DNA from: Cucumis sativus
Taxonomy: Eukaryota > Streptophyta > Magnoliopsida > Cucurbitales > Cucurbitaceae
Reading direction: 5' to 3'
Length of the DNA stretch: 64,000 nt
NCBI RefSeq assembly: GCF_000004075.3
Contig: NC_026660.2
Location: 10,354,001-10,418,000, forward strand
Below the pieces are notes generated by a model that saw nothing but the letters and a program-made list of their open reading frames with translations, was not told the origin of the DNA and searched no databases. Both the position numbers and the translations under genes were made by a program. Shown in pieces: positions 1 to 13,858 of the stretch. Position 1 is the first letter of the stretch, and every line of letters begins with the position of its first letter.

Positions 1-604
1 AAATGTTAAATTTCAGGTAAATTTGAGGCAAAATTCATTGATAAAACTAAACCATATTTATGGGCTTTTAATTTTTGAAAGGAAAATACAAATTAACATC
101 AACAAAAATTTAGCATATGACATAGAAGTGTAGGATCTGAAAGAACATATATAGAATTTACATAAATTAACAAATTAATGGTAAATAAATAAACTTGATT
201 GTTTCGTTATTGCATATTTTTATTTGTAAATCAGAGTCTCTCCTGTGTTCTTCACTGTCTGATGAATTGCAGAGGTGTAAGAAAAAGGGCCATTGATGTA
301 ATTTGGTATTTGGACAAATTCCTTGTGCTTTGATCCTAAGTTTATTAGAATATAAATCAAGGCACCTATTACTGTTTTGTCCCCATATAATTTTGTATAT
401 TTGGAACAATTAATTCAGTTTTATTTTCTACACTAACTAATAGATCAGAATGTATGTATTTGGTCACAATAATTATTATTACTGTACAAGTATAAAAATT
501 TGTAAATTGAGTTATGTTGGTTTTACAAGCTGATCAATTTTTCATAAATTGATTCAGATATTCACCAGTTGCCCAGCAAGGTTTTGTGAATTGCTTACGA
601 TTAT

Positions 605-606
<2 letters not shown>

Positions 607-642
<36 letters not shown>
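607..642. repeat. poly(T) run, 36 bases
   Basis: An uninterrupted homopolymer of T. It could be an old poly(A) tail of a minus-strand retroposed insertion or simple slippage. The adjoining sequence from 643 onward shows no recognisable retroelement body. Confidence 0.9.
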
Positions 643-644
<2 letters not shown>

Positions 645-1033
645 ATTGGCTGACAGTGAAGGGTAGATATCAAGGTTTGCTTTTTCCGTTGAAAACTAAT
701 TTGAGTGACAATTGATTTTGTTTGTGTAGGGAAGGAAGCAAATTCTACTACTTCACTTCACCATCATAATTCATGTGTGGTGTAATTTGTTTGTTTAATT
801 TGTTGGATTTCTTGGTTGATCATTCTAGATTGACTATTTCTCTAGTATATAGTTGTTTTTTTAGGTAAGATATACCTCTCAATTTATCTCTTATGTATCC
901 AAAAAGTTTATTGAGATTAAAACCTTACCTTTTAGAATTGATACGTTTTGTTGCAATGTCAAAACACTTGTTCTTCTTAAGAGTATAATATGAAAAAACG
1001 AAAATGAATTTAGGTTTGTAACAGAACGTTTGT

Positions 1034-1121
1034 CTCTTAAATCACAAATTAAATAAAAACTGCCCAAAAGATGAGTTCTCTTAAATCATAAATTGAATAA
1101 AAACTGCCCAAAAGATGAAGA
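1034..1121. repeat. 44-bp tandem duplication, two copies
   Basis: Two adjacent near-identical copies (1034-1077 and 1078-1121), each starting CTCTTAAATCA and ending AAAAGATGA plus two bases. They differ by a few substitutions only, so the duplication is fairly recent. No coding potential. Confidence 0.85.
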
Positions 1122-4100
1122 AATTATTTTAGATTATTTATTTCGAATGGTAATTGAATGTTAAGAATTGACTGATAAAATCAACTATGTAATTTACTTT
1201 GAATTTTAAAATAATTCTCTTTGCAGCCTAGCAAACAAAACAAGGGAATTAATTTAGAATCTGAGTTCGAAACAAAGCATTAAAATAAAAAGAATAAACG
1301 TGGATTTAGTATTATATCACTTTAACATTACATTCTATGAGATTAAACCTTCAATCTGTTGGGAGAAACCTTTGTGCCAAATATAAGTAACCCAAACCAC
1401 TTTGACGAATTTGGGTTTGTAATATAATTGTCTTAGCTTTTTATTTATAATGCTTTTTCCTATCTGTTTTCAGATTATTTATATATATATATATAGAAAA
1501 ACAACAGTTTAATTTCCACTAAATTCTAAATATAAAATCGAAACCATTTTTTAGTTTTTTTTTATATATATAAATATTGATAGAGAGTGGACAACAAAAC
1601 AACAGTTTTTAGAAAGAAAAAAAAATTATTAGCAAAAACTAAAAAATGGATTTTTATAAATATTGATGGGAAAGTAATTAGTTTTTTTCTGGATTTTTGT
1701 TAACTTTTCAAACGTATTTATCATTTAGTCACGTTAGAATTAAATAAAGTCAATTAATTATTATTGAAACTATATCAATAAATTTAACCTTTGAAATACA
1801 TATTGATAAGATTAACTTTATTCATTCAATAATTGACTAACTTTATTCATGTTAAAAACAGTGAACACTTAGTTTATTTCTAGCTCCATTCAATAGTTTT
1901 TAAAAGGTAAGTCTATGTTGAAATTGAATTAGTTATTTTGTTTGAAATTGTAAAATTGTACTGGACTTGGAATTTAATCAGTCTTAAACGTTAAAAGAAT
2001 ATCAAACGTTTGTGAATATGGAACAAAAAAAGCATATAATATTTGGATAGGTAATAGAAATTTTGTTCATATGCATAGGCAAAACACTTCATTTGTATTA
2101 ATCCATTTAGATAATCAATAGAAAACATTTACTCAACTAATTATGGAGTACAATCAACATAATAGAGGTAAAGAGCCCAACATCAATCTTTAGCTATAAT
2201 CAAATTGGAATAAGTAATCTGTTGAAAGAAAACATTTTAATTTTATTTCTTATTTCAACCAACATAGATAAATGCCAATTGATTGATGTTTTTACTCATC
2301 GTTGGCATTTCAAACGAGTGATGCATAGTGTTTATATTAAATATATTTTTTTAAATCTTAAGACGCTTCTCATTATTTATATATTATTCAACGTTTTATC
2401 GAATTTGATTTTTTGACTAAATTAAAATATTTAAAACGTGGCATGATACAGTGTCGAATGTAATATATTGTCAACTGAAACAGTACGAAACTCGTTGCAA
2501 CTATACAATGCTTCCACTAATAATGATGTCACAGGTATGAGAAAAAGGGTGTTTGATAAGTTCTCACAATCTTCTCCTCGAGTAAAATGAAAAGAGTGTT
2601 TGATATGAAAGGTGAGTGCATCCACATGCAAGGTGTCCAATTAATAAAAGAATGTGTATTACTTAGTTTTGATGCATTGGATGAGTAATGAAAATATGGA
2701 AACATAAAATGGTGAGAAGAGAAGATTTTAGATTGACGAGGAAAATAAAAGAGAGGGTTTGAAATTGTTGGATCGGAGGGGAGAAAAGTGGGCCCAAGCC
2801 CAATGAAAATCATTTTCAAAAGAGACGCGGCTTCTGACACCCACACCTAATTACACCTAAACCGAAAAAGAGAAACGTGAAGGTAAATATATTTAGATAT
2901 CAACACCACAAAAATCCAACACACACATCCTTCTTCCATTCTACAATATTATTTTTCTACCATTTTCCCTGTACCAATATATCTATACTTTTCTTATCTT
3001 GAATTTGGATTTCTTACTTTCAAAGACCAAAAACCAAATTAAAACTGAAAAAAAAAAAAACATCCATCACATCACAAATTTTATGGTAAACTAAAATTGA
3101 AAACTTTAAATCTAGGAGGAACATTTTGAAACTATGCGTTAATGTTAAAAGTTTCGTAAGAAAAATAGTATTCAATTCTAGTTTAAAATCATGTATTGAT
3201 TGTTTTGAACTCCAAACTGTACCATAATGTTATTATTATTTTTTCTTTTAAAATTTCACATTCGTTTTAAATATCTATTATCAATGTTTTTAATTGTGAC
3301 ATTTTTTTAAATAAAAAAATTGGATAAACTATTTACATCAAGGGTAGATTTTTTTTTTTTTTTTGTAGTGATTCTTTTTTATGATTTTTTTTTCTATTTT
3401 TGAAAAACTTCAATTTAATATCACTTACATATGCAATTCTGACTTTGACTAAATGGGAAAAAAAGAAGAAAATTGTAGCCAAATACTAACGTTATGGCAT
3501 CAAAGATTTTATAAGGTGGGCCAAAATTATGTTATTTATTCTATGTATACGTAATATTATATATATTATTACGTATGTGTATGCATTTGTGTATCATTTT
3601 AGTTTTAGATTTTTTTTTTCATTCTATTCAAAGTTTTTTAAAACGTCAAACTTTTAATCCTTATGTTTTGAGTTTAGTTTCAATTTTGTCTATAAATTTC
3701 ACAATATTATAACTTAAATCTAAAATTTTGTTTGAATTTAGATCATACATTTTAACATTTATTCGTTTAATTTCAATCTTTTTTATTAAATGCTCACTTT
3801 TACTTTTTTATATTTATGTAAATCGATTAAATTCTATATTTGATCCCTAAACTTTTAAAGGTGTGTTTTAGTTTTTGAATTTATAAAGTAAGTTTTTAAT
3901 TTGGGTTTTATTAGGTTAAGTGTGTTAATTATATTTCTATATTGACATAAAAGATTTATAGAATAAACTAGCAATATTTATTCGTTATTTATCAATTTAA
4001 TTATCATAATGAATCTAAAGCTTAGTCGTTTAAATATAAAAAGTCAGGTCATCATTTCATCACGAAGTTAATGAAATTCTAAAGATATGGACCAAAGTAA

Positions 4101-5231
4101 GTTTTTTTTTTTTTTTTTTAAGTATAAGATTCAAAATAGACATGTATAAAAGTTCAAAACCAAAATAGAGCATGATACACAGTGTTGAGGATCAAAATAA
4201 GATTTTAACCTTAATTCTATATAATTAGTAAGTGAAATTTTAAATTTAATTTGAATAATGATAAAAAAAAATAGAGAAACTTTATTAATTAAATAAATAT
4301 TGAAAGTGAATATTTAAAAGTACAGATTTTGAAACATTCATCTTATAATGTAAAACTATATAACATGCACTTTTAAATATAGAAATCAAAGGAAAAATTC
4401 AACTAAAAATGTAACATTTTACCCATCTTAAGAAATCAAAATACTAATAAACTTAACATTGATAAAATATAATCAACACCAAAAGAAAAGGGAAAAGAAA
4501 AGATTGGAAATAATTTGAAAGAAATGAAAAAACAACAATTATAATATATTAAAAAGGGAAGCATTGGAAATGGAAATAGTCGGTTGAGGATTTTGTATCT
4601 TTGGCTGTGTGATTCATAGTTTTCATAAATTTTCAATCTCACACTGATTTCATCATTCGAGTCCTCTCTCACACTGCAAACCAACATAACATCAATTTCA
4701 TGAATACCTTAATAACAAATCCACAAATTTCATTTTTTAAAGAAGGTTTAGTTAATTAATTAATTAAGTTAACCTCATCTTCAAATTAATTACTTTTAAA
4801 AATAATTTACTTCAACTTGAAGCAGTAGAGTTATTTAGAGATATATCACAATACTACAAACACACAGTTGGTATAAATATTGCAAATTTTTTTTTAAACC
4901 TAAACTCTTGCCATCTATTTGAAATCAATCATTATCACATGTAAAAAATATAATTTTAAGATCGGAAGTGATTTCAAATATAGAAATATAGAGCAAAAGA
5001 AAATAAATTAAACAGACCATTTCATTTCACATCCAATTTACCAATTTACCTAAACCAAACAAAAAAAGAAAGAAAAAGAAAAAAAGGAAGAAACATAAAA
5101 ACACACAAAACCCAATAAATATTGAAAGTAATTTGGTGTGATATATTTGTGGCAGTTCCTCCCATACCCCATCAAATCTTTCTTGATTTTACGCTTAACA
5201 GTCAGTTGTCAGAATCTCAAAACTCCCTCCA

Positions 5232-6301
5232 TCACTTTGTACTTCTCTGTTCTTCTTCTTCTTCTTCTTCTTCTCTTTTTTGCTCCATCATCTCTTCCTC
5301 TTCCTTCATCATCATTGTATTTCCCTCAACATAATTACTGTTATACCCTTCATTGCCATTGTTGTTTTGCTGCATCATCTTCATCTTCTCATCAAACAAT
5401 AACCCATTGTTGAAACTATTTGAGTTTAACCCACCATATTCTAATTCATCAAACTCAAACCCCATTTGGTTTGGTTTTAGGGTTTCATAGAAGTTATTGT
5501 TTTGGTCAAAAGGGTTGGTTACCAAACAGCTACTAATTGGGTTATTACAATAGTTGAATAATGGGATTGAATAACTAGTGGATAATAATGGTTCATAACT
5601 AACATTGGAGAATGGTTGATATTCGAAGGAGTGATTTTGATGGGGTTTTGGTGATAAAGTTTCAATCTTTCTAATGACCTCTGCTTGTGGAGCACAATGA
5701 GTTGTATTAGCAGTAGAAGAAGATGATACCATCCCCATCATAAGTTTCTTCTTCAACTTCGTATTCCAATAGTTCTTTATATCGTTGTCGGTCCTTCCCG
5801 GCAATTGAGCAGCAATAATTGACCATCTAAATGATGTACATAGTCAGAATTAGGTTTTCATGGAAAAATAAATGTGTCTAACTGATATGTACTTGTAATA
5901 TTTCATTACCGGCTGCCAATAGTGGCAAATAGAGTACAAATGATTCTATCTTCCTCAGCTGAAAATTCACCATGCTTGATGTTGGGTCTAAGATAATTAA
6001 GCCATCTCAATCTACAACTCTTCCCACATCTTCTAAGACCTGACAAATTGATTTAAGCATCAGTGCTGATCAACAGGTTAAGAGAGTGATTAGAAGGTCA
6101 AATATTTGAATCTTGATCAAGTACTTAAAAGAAAAGAGGAAAAGAAGATCAGACGGGGAGCCTACCAGCTTTTTGAGGAAGGGAAATCCAATTGCCACCT
6201 GTTCCATAAGTTTCAATGTGATGTTTGAGCTTAGAATCCTCTTCAGGTGACCATGGCCCTTTTTTCACATTTGCTTTGTCACAACAAGGAGCTCTTCCCA
6301 T
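5232..6301 (-). CDS. RAX1-like: R2R3-MYB transcription factor, subgroup 14 (RAX/Blind-like)
   Basis: Exons on the minus strand: 6301-6166, 6039-5910, 5826-5232; 861 nt, 286 residues. The protein starts [17 protein letters not shown], the classic R2R3-MYB opening; R2 covers about residues 14-61 and R3 about 67-112, ending [20 protein letters not shown]. The introns fall at the two positions usual for this family (phases 1 and 2). [23 protein letters not shown] places it in subgroup 14 (RAX1-3, tomato Blind, MYB36/68/87). Known members act in the nucleus in axillary meristem initiation or, for MYB36-type proteins, endodermal differentiation. The C-terminal half is Asn-rich and ends in an acidic Glu run before QRSTK, encoded by (TTC)n on the plus strand. 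The start at 6301 matches the family; an open frame extends further upstream but lacks the motif. RAX1-type rather than MYB36-type is inferred from sequence and apparent synteny. Confidence 0.93.
5249..5277. repeat. (TTC)n microsatellite coding for poly-Glu
   Basis: A trinucleotide run inside the last exon of the MYB gene. On the minus strand it encodes consecutive Glu residues near the C-terminus, so length changes would remain in frame and alter only the length of the acidic tail. Confidence 0.85.
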
Positions 6302-6740
6302 CTCTTTTCTTCTTGATATCTCTTTTTCCCTTAACAAATGGAAACCAACGCAGGTCTTTCCTTGAGACCTACAATTATATGCTGAAGTTCCAACCTCCCC
6401 CACTCTCTCTTAAAGAAAATTTAAAAAACCATATCTTTGGGCTCCACCTAATGTCACACACCCAATCTGTTAAAATAAGGTTAAAAACCCATTTTAGTCA
6501 CTACTACTTTTAACTTCATTCAATTTCAATCTTTACAAAAGCGTTTCGGTTTTCAAATTACGTACCTTGAAGTGGACTACTATTTGAAGATGATCTTGAT
6601 TATTATACCACGGTTATGTAGTAGAACTGTTTGAAACGCCTCTATATTCACTATTTCGTTGCCATCATTTTTGCACATTTATAACACATACAAATTATTT
6701 TAATCTAAACTAAAATGATCTACATCTATCATAATCACAT

Positions 6741-6806
6741 ACCATTATAACTTACAAACACACACTACATAATACCATTATAACTTACAAACACACACTT
6801 CATATT
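6741..6806. repeat. 33-bp tandem duplication, two copies
   Basis: The segment starting ACCATTATAACTTACAAACA recurs at 6774 with a period of 33 bp and only one or two mismatches. It lies about 450 bp upstream of the MYB start codon. Confidence 0.85.
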
Positions 6807-8393
6807 ATGTAGTCATTCAAAGTTAATTTTTTTCTTTTATCAAAATTGGTTGAATAATATTAATGTTATTTATACAATATTTGAATTCAATGCCAAAGTT
6901 TCAATCAAAATTCCCATGGATAATACAAAAGTACTAGTTAAAGGAATTAAAGATTTAATATTTCAAAGTATCCAAACCAAATCAATATCTTAACTCTAAA
7001 ATAATAATGCTTTTCAAAAAGTGGTTTCAAAGTCATAACATGTGGATGTTAAAAAAGAAAAGAAAAGAAAAGAAGTTTCCTTGTGGCTCATTGACATTGT
7101 TACTTAGATTATAGCACGTCTCACAATTCTAACCACTCTCTTTCTCTTTATTTATTTATTGATTTTCTATATCCAAAGTTTCATAAATTTTATATATAAT
7201 TTGTTATTATTTTTAATTGGAAAACTCAACAAGTAATCAAACAATAGTTTATAGAGAGAGGTATATGGTCCTCAAGATAATGACATTCTCCAAACCCTCG
7301 ACTATAGTATTTGACTGTTTTCTCTACTCAACCAAAAATATGAATCGTCCTTTCACTTTAACTTTCAAATTTAATATATCAACTCTGACCTACACATCAC
7401 TAAATTAAATGTAGGGGCTATCCCTGCCTTACTCATTATTCATTATGGTAATTATTTTAAAATATATGCGATTACATAATTTATAATGAATAACACTGGT
7501 AGAAAGAGTTGATGTATTAAATTGTATAGAACAATACTATTAATAATATACTCTCATTGACGATATAATCTATCACACTACTATAAAAATGATGACAAAA
7601 TGATTTATCCAAATTGAGTTTGAGAGATGTGAAGATTATGTGTTTTTTTTTTTGAAAAAAAACATAAAATTTCAAACTTTAGTGATTGCTTAGATAACTA
7701 ATTCTAAATTTTGCTATACCGTTGTAGACTCTTTTATATTGTGGTGTATTTATTGATATTTTGGTCATGATTATTATTACTACAAAACCAACATACAAAA
7801 AGAGGCATAAAAATGTGAAACATTGAAGATCGACATAAATATTATGTTTATGTGGTTCACTAACAATGTAAGTTTGCTATCAAGAGAATTTTTTTTAATT
7901 AAAAGTAATATTATATAAAATACAAAGTAATGAGATCTTTAGGGTTACAAAGATTATTATATATATGGTAAAGACAAGGGTTAATTGGGGATATTAAAAA
8001 GAGGTAAATGAAAAGGAAGGGTTAGAAAGCTGCATGCATGAAGAAGTGGATAAAGAAAGAAAGTGATGAGAATGGTCATAGAGAAGATATATATACACAA
8101 AATGAGGCTATTTATTTGTAAGAATCTTTACACCACCAATTCATGTGATGAAATGTTTGTGATTTTTGATGATTTACCCTTCAAAAAGCCAATGGACATA
8201 ACTATCCCTATGAAAGATGGATCATAACCATTGACCCAGAGAGAGGCATGCATTTAATTTTGTGAAATGGGTAAAAACAAAATTTCAGATATGTCTTTCT
8301 TACATTCCAACATTTCTTCTATTAGCTAGAACCTTTTGTCTACTGTTTGGATGACATCATATTATGTATCACTATCTAAGTAACAGTCATAGG

Positions 8394-8435
<42 letters not shown>

Positions 8436-8453
8436 TTTTTGGGGGGGGGGGGG
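8394..8453. repeat. Compound microsatellite (TA)n - poly(T) - poly(G)
   Basis: A (TA) run is followed directly by about 13 T and then about 13 G. The poly(G) run is unusual in this AT-rich window and could mark a variable-length locus or a sequencing-difficult site. Confidence 0.9.
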
Positions 8454-11400
8454 TTTATGAAATGGGAAATTGGAATGACTATCATGTTGAAGTGGAAATT
8501 ATTATTATTATATGTTAGGTATTTTGAAATTGAGTGGTCTGATGAAAGAGCTGTGTAGGTGAAGAAGGCTACAGGGTGTAGGTGTAGAGTTTTAATAATG
8601 TAGATAGTAAATAGTGTAGTGAAAGATAACACATAGCAAAATTTAAAACAGTCCTTTGCCAGACAGATTTATGTCTTCGTGCATGGTTTCTGTGTACAAT
8701 GTAACAATTATAATTGTTGGTTTTACTCCATAGGATTCCAAAACAACAACACAACTCCTTAGAAAAAGAAATAAAAAATGGTTGTTGATGTGAAAATTCA
8801 AACTATGACTTTCACTCAACACAAACAATGAATTTAGGTAGAAAATGCACACTCACATAGTAATTGCCACACATACTTTATGAAGGATTGTGGAAGCTTT
8901 AGAATGTGATGGTAGAATTAGTTGACGGAGCTACTATGATGTTTATTTATATTATGGAAATAGATGATCTAGGTTATTCTCTTTTAAACCTTTTGAGCTA
9001 CATCACGAGCTACATCATGACAACCTTCATCTCTGTAGGATAATGTTCTTGAGTTGCATGTCACGTTGAATATTTTGTAGATTTTCGAAGCTAAGTCCAA
9101 CAACATTTTTTTTTTGAAGGAGCATGTTCTGATCTTAAAGTGCTACTTTTGGTTTGAATCATTTTATTATCTTTTTACCATACTCTTTAAGTTCCTGTTT
9201 TATATCGATTATACACATCCAATTAAATATAAACCATGACATTAATCATAAAGAAAATCATTTTATTACGCCTTAATATTAATAAAGAAAGAATAATAAA
9301 TTATATTATTAAAAAAAAGGTGCATCTCAGAAGCAAAAGGAGGGAAGAAAACAATTAATAGTTTGAAATGAGAAATGATAGACAGAGATTTTTTTTGTTG
9401 GGTATAACTGTATAAGAGTTGTAGTGTTAGGGCTAAAGAGACACAGATAATTTTGTTTAATATGTTAGCCAAGAGATCGCAACTTAAATTGTTGACTTTA
9501 TTTTATTTGTCACGTATAATATATATATATCTATACTGTATTCAAATTTACATAATTGATTTCAATAACAACCATGTATTATATTATATCAAGTCAACTA
9601 TAATTAACCAAAATGATACTTTTTTTTTTCTTATTCTCCAAAACAAATTAGTATAAAAAATTATTTAATTATGATATACTATTCTAATAGATTAATATAT
9701 CGCGGGTAAAAAACTAAACCGTTTAAAATGATTATAATATGTTTTATAAAATTTAATAACATAAATAGAAGGAAGAAAAAGAGAATCCTTATAAACCCAC
9801 ACACTATATATATCCGAATTTAGTTTAGTTTCGAGTAGGTCGAACTTTTAATAAGAACTAATGATATATTAATATCATTTGTTGGTATATTTCGTTTTAT
9901 AAAAAAAGTCTAATGGAAAAATAGAAAAAAGAAAAGTCAAAGGTGACGATGTCACCGATTACGTTCACAATATTTCTTATTATCTTTCTTCTCTTTTTGT
10001 CTTTCTTGATTTGCTCTAAACCCTCATTTTTTTTATTATTTAGCATGTAACCTTTACATGAAAAACACTATCAAAAGATTTTAAAAGAAAACAAACCTAA
10101 TTAGCTTGTATAGTATCTATGTGTACGACTCTAATTTTTGGAGGAGATGTATGTTTATAAACTATTCATCATCAATTTGTATATACCATTTAAGATTTTA
10201 AAAGTAACTTATTTACAAAACAGTATATAAGTTTATATCAAATCTTTACTTTATGAAAGAAATATTTACATTAAATTATTTTAGTTTAGAGGTGGGGTGA
10301 GTAGGTAATTAATTATATGTAAATTAAATATCAATCAATTAATTAATATTCATTATAAGTTAATCTTTTTTTCAATGTTTATTTTGGAGTTTTGGACTAC
10401 TCATTGAATCATTTGTGATTATTTTTTTGACCCTAAAAAGTTTTCAAAGAATATGAAAATACAACTCTACCCTCTAAAATATAATGAAATGACGTTGTTG
10501 CCCTCCGAATTTCTGAAGTCACAACTTAGTCAATTCCTTATTTTAACCAAAACCCTCTTCCTCTCATCCATCGACTCAGTACATTTTGCCAAAACCATAC
10601 ATGTTCTTGTTTGCTTAATTACAACTTTGTAGAGTTCAAATTTTAGGTGTGGAGAAATTTTGGTTAATTCATGGTGCAATCACAAATTTAATAAATAGTT
10701 GATGAAATATAAAATGTCAATTCATGTAAAAGGGTAAAAGACATAGACAAACATGTGAAGAACTTTGTACTTTATCAAGTGAGCAAATGTTATTTATGTC
10801 AATTTCTCTCTTGGTTCACAACTCTAAGTATCGTTTTAGTACAATTATGAGTTATTAAGACCTTTTATGTCAATTAAATTACGCTCAATTTGACTAGCTT
10901 TGTGTTGTATTTGATGATTTATTTCAAAAAATTATACTAAAAGGCAAATGGGTAAGTTTTAAGAAAAAAAATTAAAGACAACTTTTGTAATTTTTTTTTT
11001 TTTACCATGATATGATAAGTGATAACCTTATAACCTTGAATGGTTGAAGATGGAATATGTGTACATAGTTAAAAGGTGTAAATGGATAAAAATTGAAATC
11101 TGAAACTAAATTATTCCTGATTTAATCGTCAATTATTTATAATATATTTCGATATTTGAGTAGTTACGAACCCAAAAGGATAAATCGAATGCTTGCATTA
11201 TGAATTGAGTAACCAAGTTGGTAAAGTTTCACTAAGTGGAAAAGAAAAGTTAAAAAGTAAATAGAAGCTTTAAAATTGTAATTTTGTGAGAAAAAATGTT
11301 GGTTGACAATAAGGCAACACGAAGAAAGAAAGAACCTTCAAGTCAAAAAGGCCCATTGGGCTCCACGGACTTCAATGGGCTTTTTAAAACTTGAAAAATG

Positions 11401-11753
11401 ACCGAAAGAAATGGTCAAAGAAAGCTTTAAATACTGCAAATATACGAAATCAAGTATACAAAAAAGTTAATTTGGTCGATAGAATAATTTTTAATTTCCT
11501 AGAATATAACATTGCATCATATTAAAAGAGAAAATGATATTATTAGTAAATATTTTGGTTAAAATTAAAAAATGAGCGTATTATTAGATGTTTGAGCTTT
11601 AAGAATTACGAGGAAGGAATGAATGCTGATATTTAACAACTCCTTTGTTAAGGAACGACGGTCAACGCAAGTGCTTGAACAGTGAAGTTTAATGGCGTAT
11701 GGTGATCCATAAAAACTCCCACTCAATCAAATTCCAAAAACCCTTCTCTTCCA

Positions 11754-13581
11754 ATGAAGAATCACAATATCATATTCTTCACCAACTGCAATTTCCCTAA
11801 ACCCTTTTCGCTTCTCAATTTAATTTCATCATTTTCGCTGTTCTTCCTCCTCTCTCTGTTTCTCCAACCCGTTTCTTCTTCTTCTTCTTCTTCTTTGATT
11901 AACAATCCTCCTCCGCTTCCCATTCTTCCCATCCCCTCCGCTAGTCAGATCCAATGGCAACTCGGAAACATGGCTCTATTCCTTCATTTTGGCCCCAACA
12001 CCTTCACTGATTCCGAATGGGGAACTGGCCACGTTCATCCATCTGTTTTCAACCCCATCAATCTCGATGCTGCTCAATGGGTCCGAGTCGCCAAGGACGC
12101 CGGGTTTTCTCGTATCATTCTCACTGCGAAGCATCACGATGGGTTCTGCTTGTGGCCGTCGGAGTATACAAATTATTCAGTGAGCTCGAGTCCTTGGAGA
12201 AATGGCAAAGGAGATGTGGTTGGGGAACTCGCCAAGGCTGCTAAAGAAGCGGGACTTGGATTGGGCCTCTATCTGTCTCCATGGGATCGTCACGAGTCAT
12301 GTTATGGTAAAACTCTGGAATATAATGAATTCTATCTTGGGCAAATGACTGAATTGCTTACAAGGTAGTGGTTCTTGGTTCTTTGCCTTTTGTTTTTCCT
12401 CTTCAATTGTTCAACGAATTGCTTCTTTGGTTATTTGACGTAGATGGGTAAATTTTTATCCGAAAATGTATGTTGAGTTGAGCTTAGGTATGGAGAGATC
12501 AAGGAAGTGTGGTTGGATGGTGCAAAAGGGGAGGGTGAGAAGGACATGGAGTATTTCTTTGATTCTTGGTTTAGTTTAATTCATCAGCTTCAACCAGGGG
12601 CTGTCATTTTCTCCGACGCTGGTCCCGATTGTCGGTGGATCGGTGACGAAGCTGGTGTTGCAAAGCCTACTTGTTGGTCTCTTTTTAACTCCAGTTCTGC
12701 GAAGATTGGTGGCACTGATTCTCGGTGAGTTCACTTCTCAATTTTTATGGTATCTTTTTAACTACAGTTGTGCTTGCTGTTTCTATTTTTCCGATCTTTC
12801 TCTCTCCGTGTCAATGGTATTCAGATACTCTGGGGAAGGTGACCCATACGGCCATGACTGGATTCCAGCTGAGTGTGATGTCTCAATAAGGCCTGGTTGG
12901 TTTTGGCATCCATCAGAAGTTCCAAAATCTGCAAGAACTCTTCTTGATATATATTACAAATCCGCTGGAAGAAACTGTCTCTTGTTGCTAAATGTACCAC
13001 CAAATTCCTCTGGTTTAATATCAGATGAAGATGTACAAGTACTTCAAGAATTCACCATGATTCGAGACTCCATTTTCTCCTACAATTTGGCTGAAAATGC
13101 TCTTGTCGATGGTAGCAGTACGCGAGGAGATGACGAAGATGTCCGCTTCACCCCCGCCAATGTCCTCAAGGAAGGTATTTACACTTACTGGGCTCCTGCT
13201 GAGAACCAACCCACCTGGGCATTGTATTTAAACCTTCAAGATTTTATATCTTTCAATGTGCTGCTTATTCAAGAACCAATTCACATGGGACAAAGGATTA
13301 TTGAATTTCATTTTGATATTCTGAATGATGAGGGAGTTTGGAGTACAGTGGTGACAGGCACCACAGTGGGATACCGAAGAATTCTAAGATTTCCAGCTGT
13401 AGAATCTCAGTTTTTGAGACTTGTTATTGAGAAGTCAAGGGCTGATCCCCTCGTTTCTTATTTGGGGATTCATTTGGACAACTTCTCTCACTTGGATAGT
13501 CATTTGGACAAGACGAGCATCAACGGCAGTGAAATCCGTCGACAGATTACCCTAAACAATTCTGAGATTTCTGCTGTATAA
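11754..13581 (+). CDS. FUC1: Alpha-L-fucosidase, GH29 (FUC1-like)
   Basis: Exons 11754-12364, 12488-12724, 12825-13581; 1605 nt, 534 residues, against 506 for Arabidopsis FUC1. All junctions are GT-AG, the two introns both in phase 2. Residues 1 to about 42 are a hydrophobic secretion signal followed by a Ser run. The GH29 (beta/alpha)8 domain includes the signature KHHDGF (126-131) and VWLDGAKG around 211-218, whose Asp214 is the expected catalytic nucleophile. The C-terminal 170 residues form the usual beta-rich domain. GH29 enzymes hydrolyse terminal alpha-L-fucose; Arabidopsis FUC1 is reported to act on alpha-1,3/1,4-linked fucose of N-glycans rather than xyloglucan fucose, so this product probably acts in the apoplast or vacuole on glycoproteins. 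A stop follows immediately after the family C-terminus, so the gene looks intact. Start chosen as the first ATG giving a good signal peptide. Confidence 0.95.
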
Positions 13582-13858
13582 TACTTGTAACGATTTCTTA
13601 TCAAATTTGTATCGAACATTGTTTTCATTCCATTGAAATCAACACAAAAGCTGCAACTATGGCAGGCTTGTTGATGCTATTAAGCATTAGAAACTGAGCA
13701 GAGAATGTATACATATTTGTGGCATTCCACCTAAAATTTAAGGAAAACCATCAACTGTTTCATAATCGAACATGATCAAAGCGCAATATATAATACTAAT
13801 ATGAATTTAACCTAATTGTTCGTATAAATACAGCAAAAGATATGAAAAGCAAGAGGGG

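Larger units (their letters stand above)
1..5231. other. AT-rich intergenic region left of the MYB gene
   Basis: No gene could be supported in this stretch; the open frames are short, AT-biased and have no recognisable domain. It holds a run of 36 T at 607-642, an imperfect 44-bp tandem duplication at 1034-1121, several (TA)n tracts, and a block around 3600-4210 of pyrimidine- and purine-rich AT sequence resembling decayed, non-coding dispersed repeats. The last few hundred bases lie beyond the MYB stop codon and probably include its 3' untranslated region. Confidence 0.6.
6302..11753. other. Intergenic region between MYB and FUC1-like genes
   Basis: Its left end is the upstream region of the MYB gene, its right end that of the fucosidase gene. 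No other gene could be supported. It contains a 33-bp tandem duplication (6741-6806), a compound microsatellite (8394-8453), and scattered T-rich and A-rich runs. The open frames near 8387-8560 are products of the (TA)n/poly(T)/poly(G) tract. W-box-like TTGAC/GGTCAA motifs appear near 11400-11420 and 11660, upstream of the fucosidase, with unknown relevance. Confidence 0.6.

Noticed and set aside
3600-4210. Possible MITE
   Set aside because: The AT-rich block resembles decayed dispersed repeats but I could not find paired terminal inverted repeats.
5122-5413. Plus-strand Ser/Leu-rich frames
   Set aside because: They are the antisense of the MYB last exon and its Glu run.
8387-8632. Frames containing Tyr-Ile repeats
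   Set aside because: They are translations of the (TA)n and homopolymer tracts.
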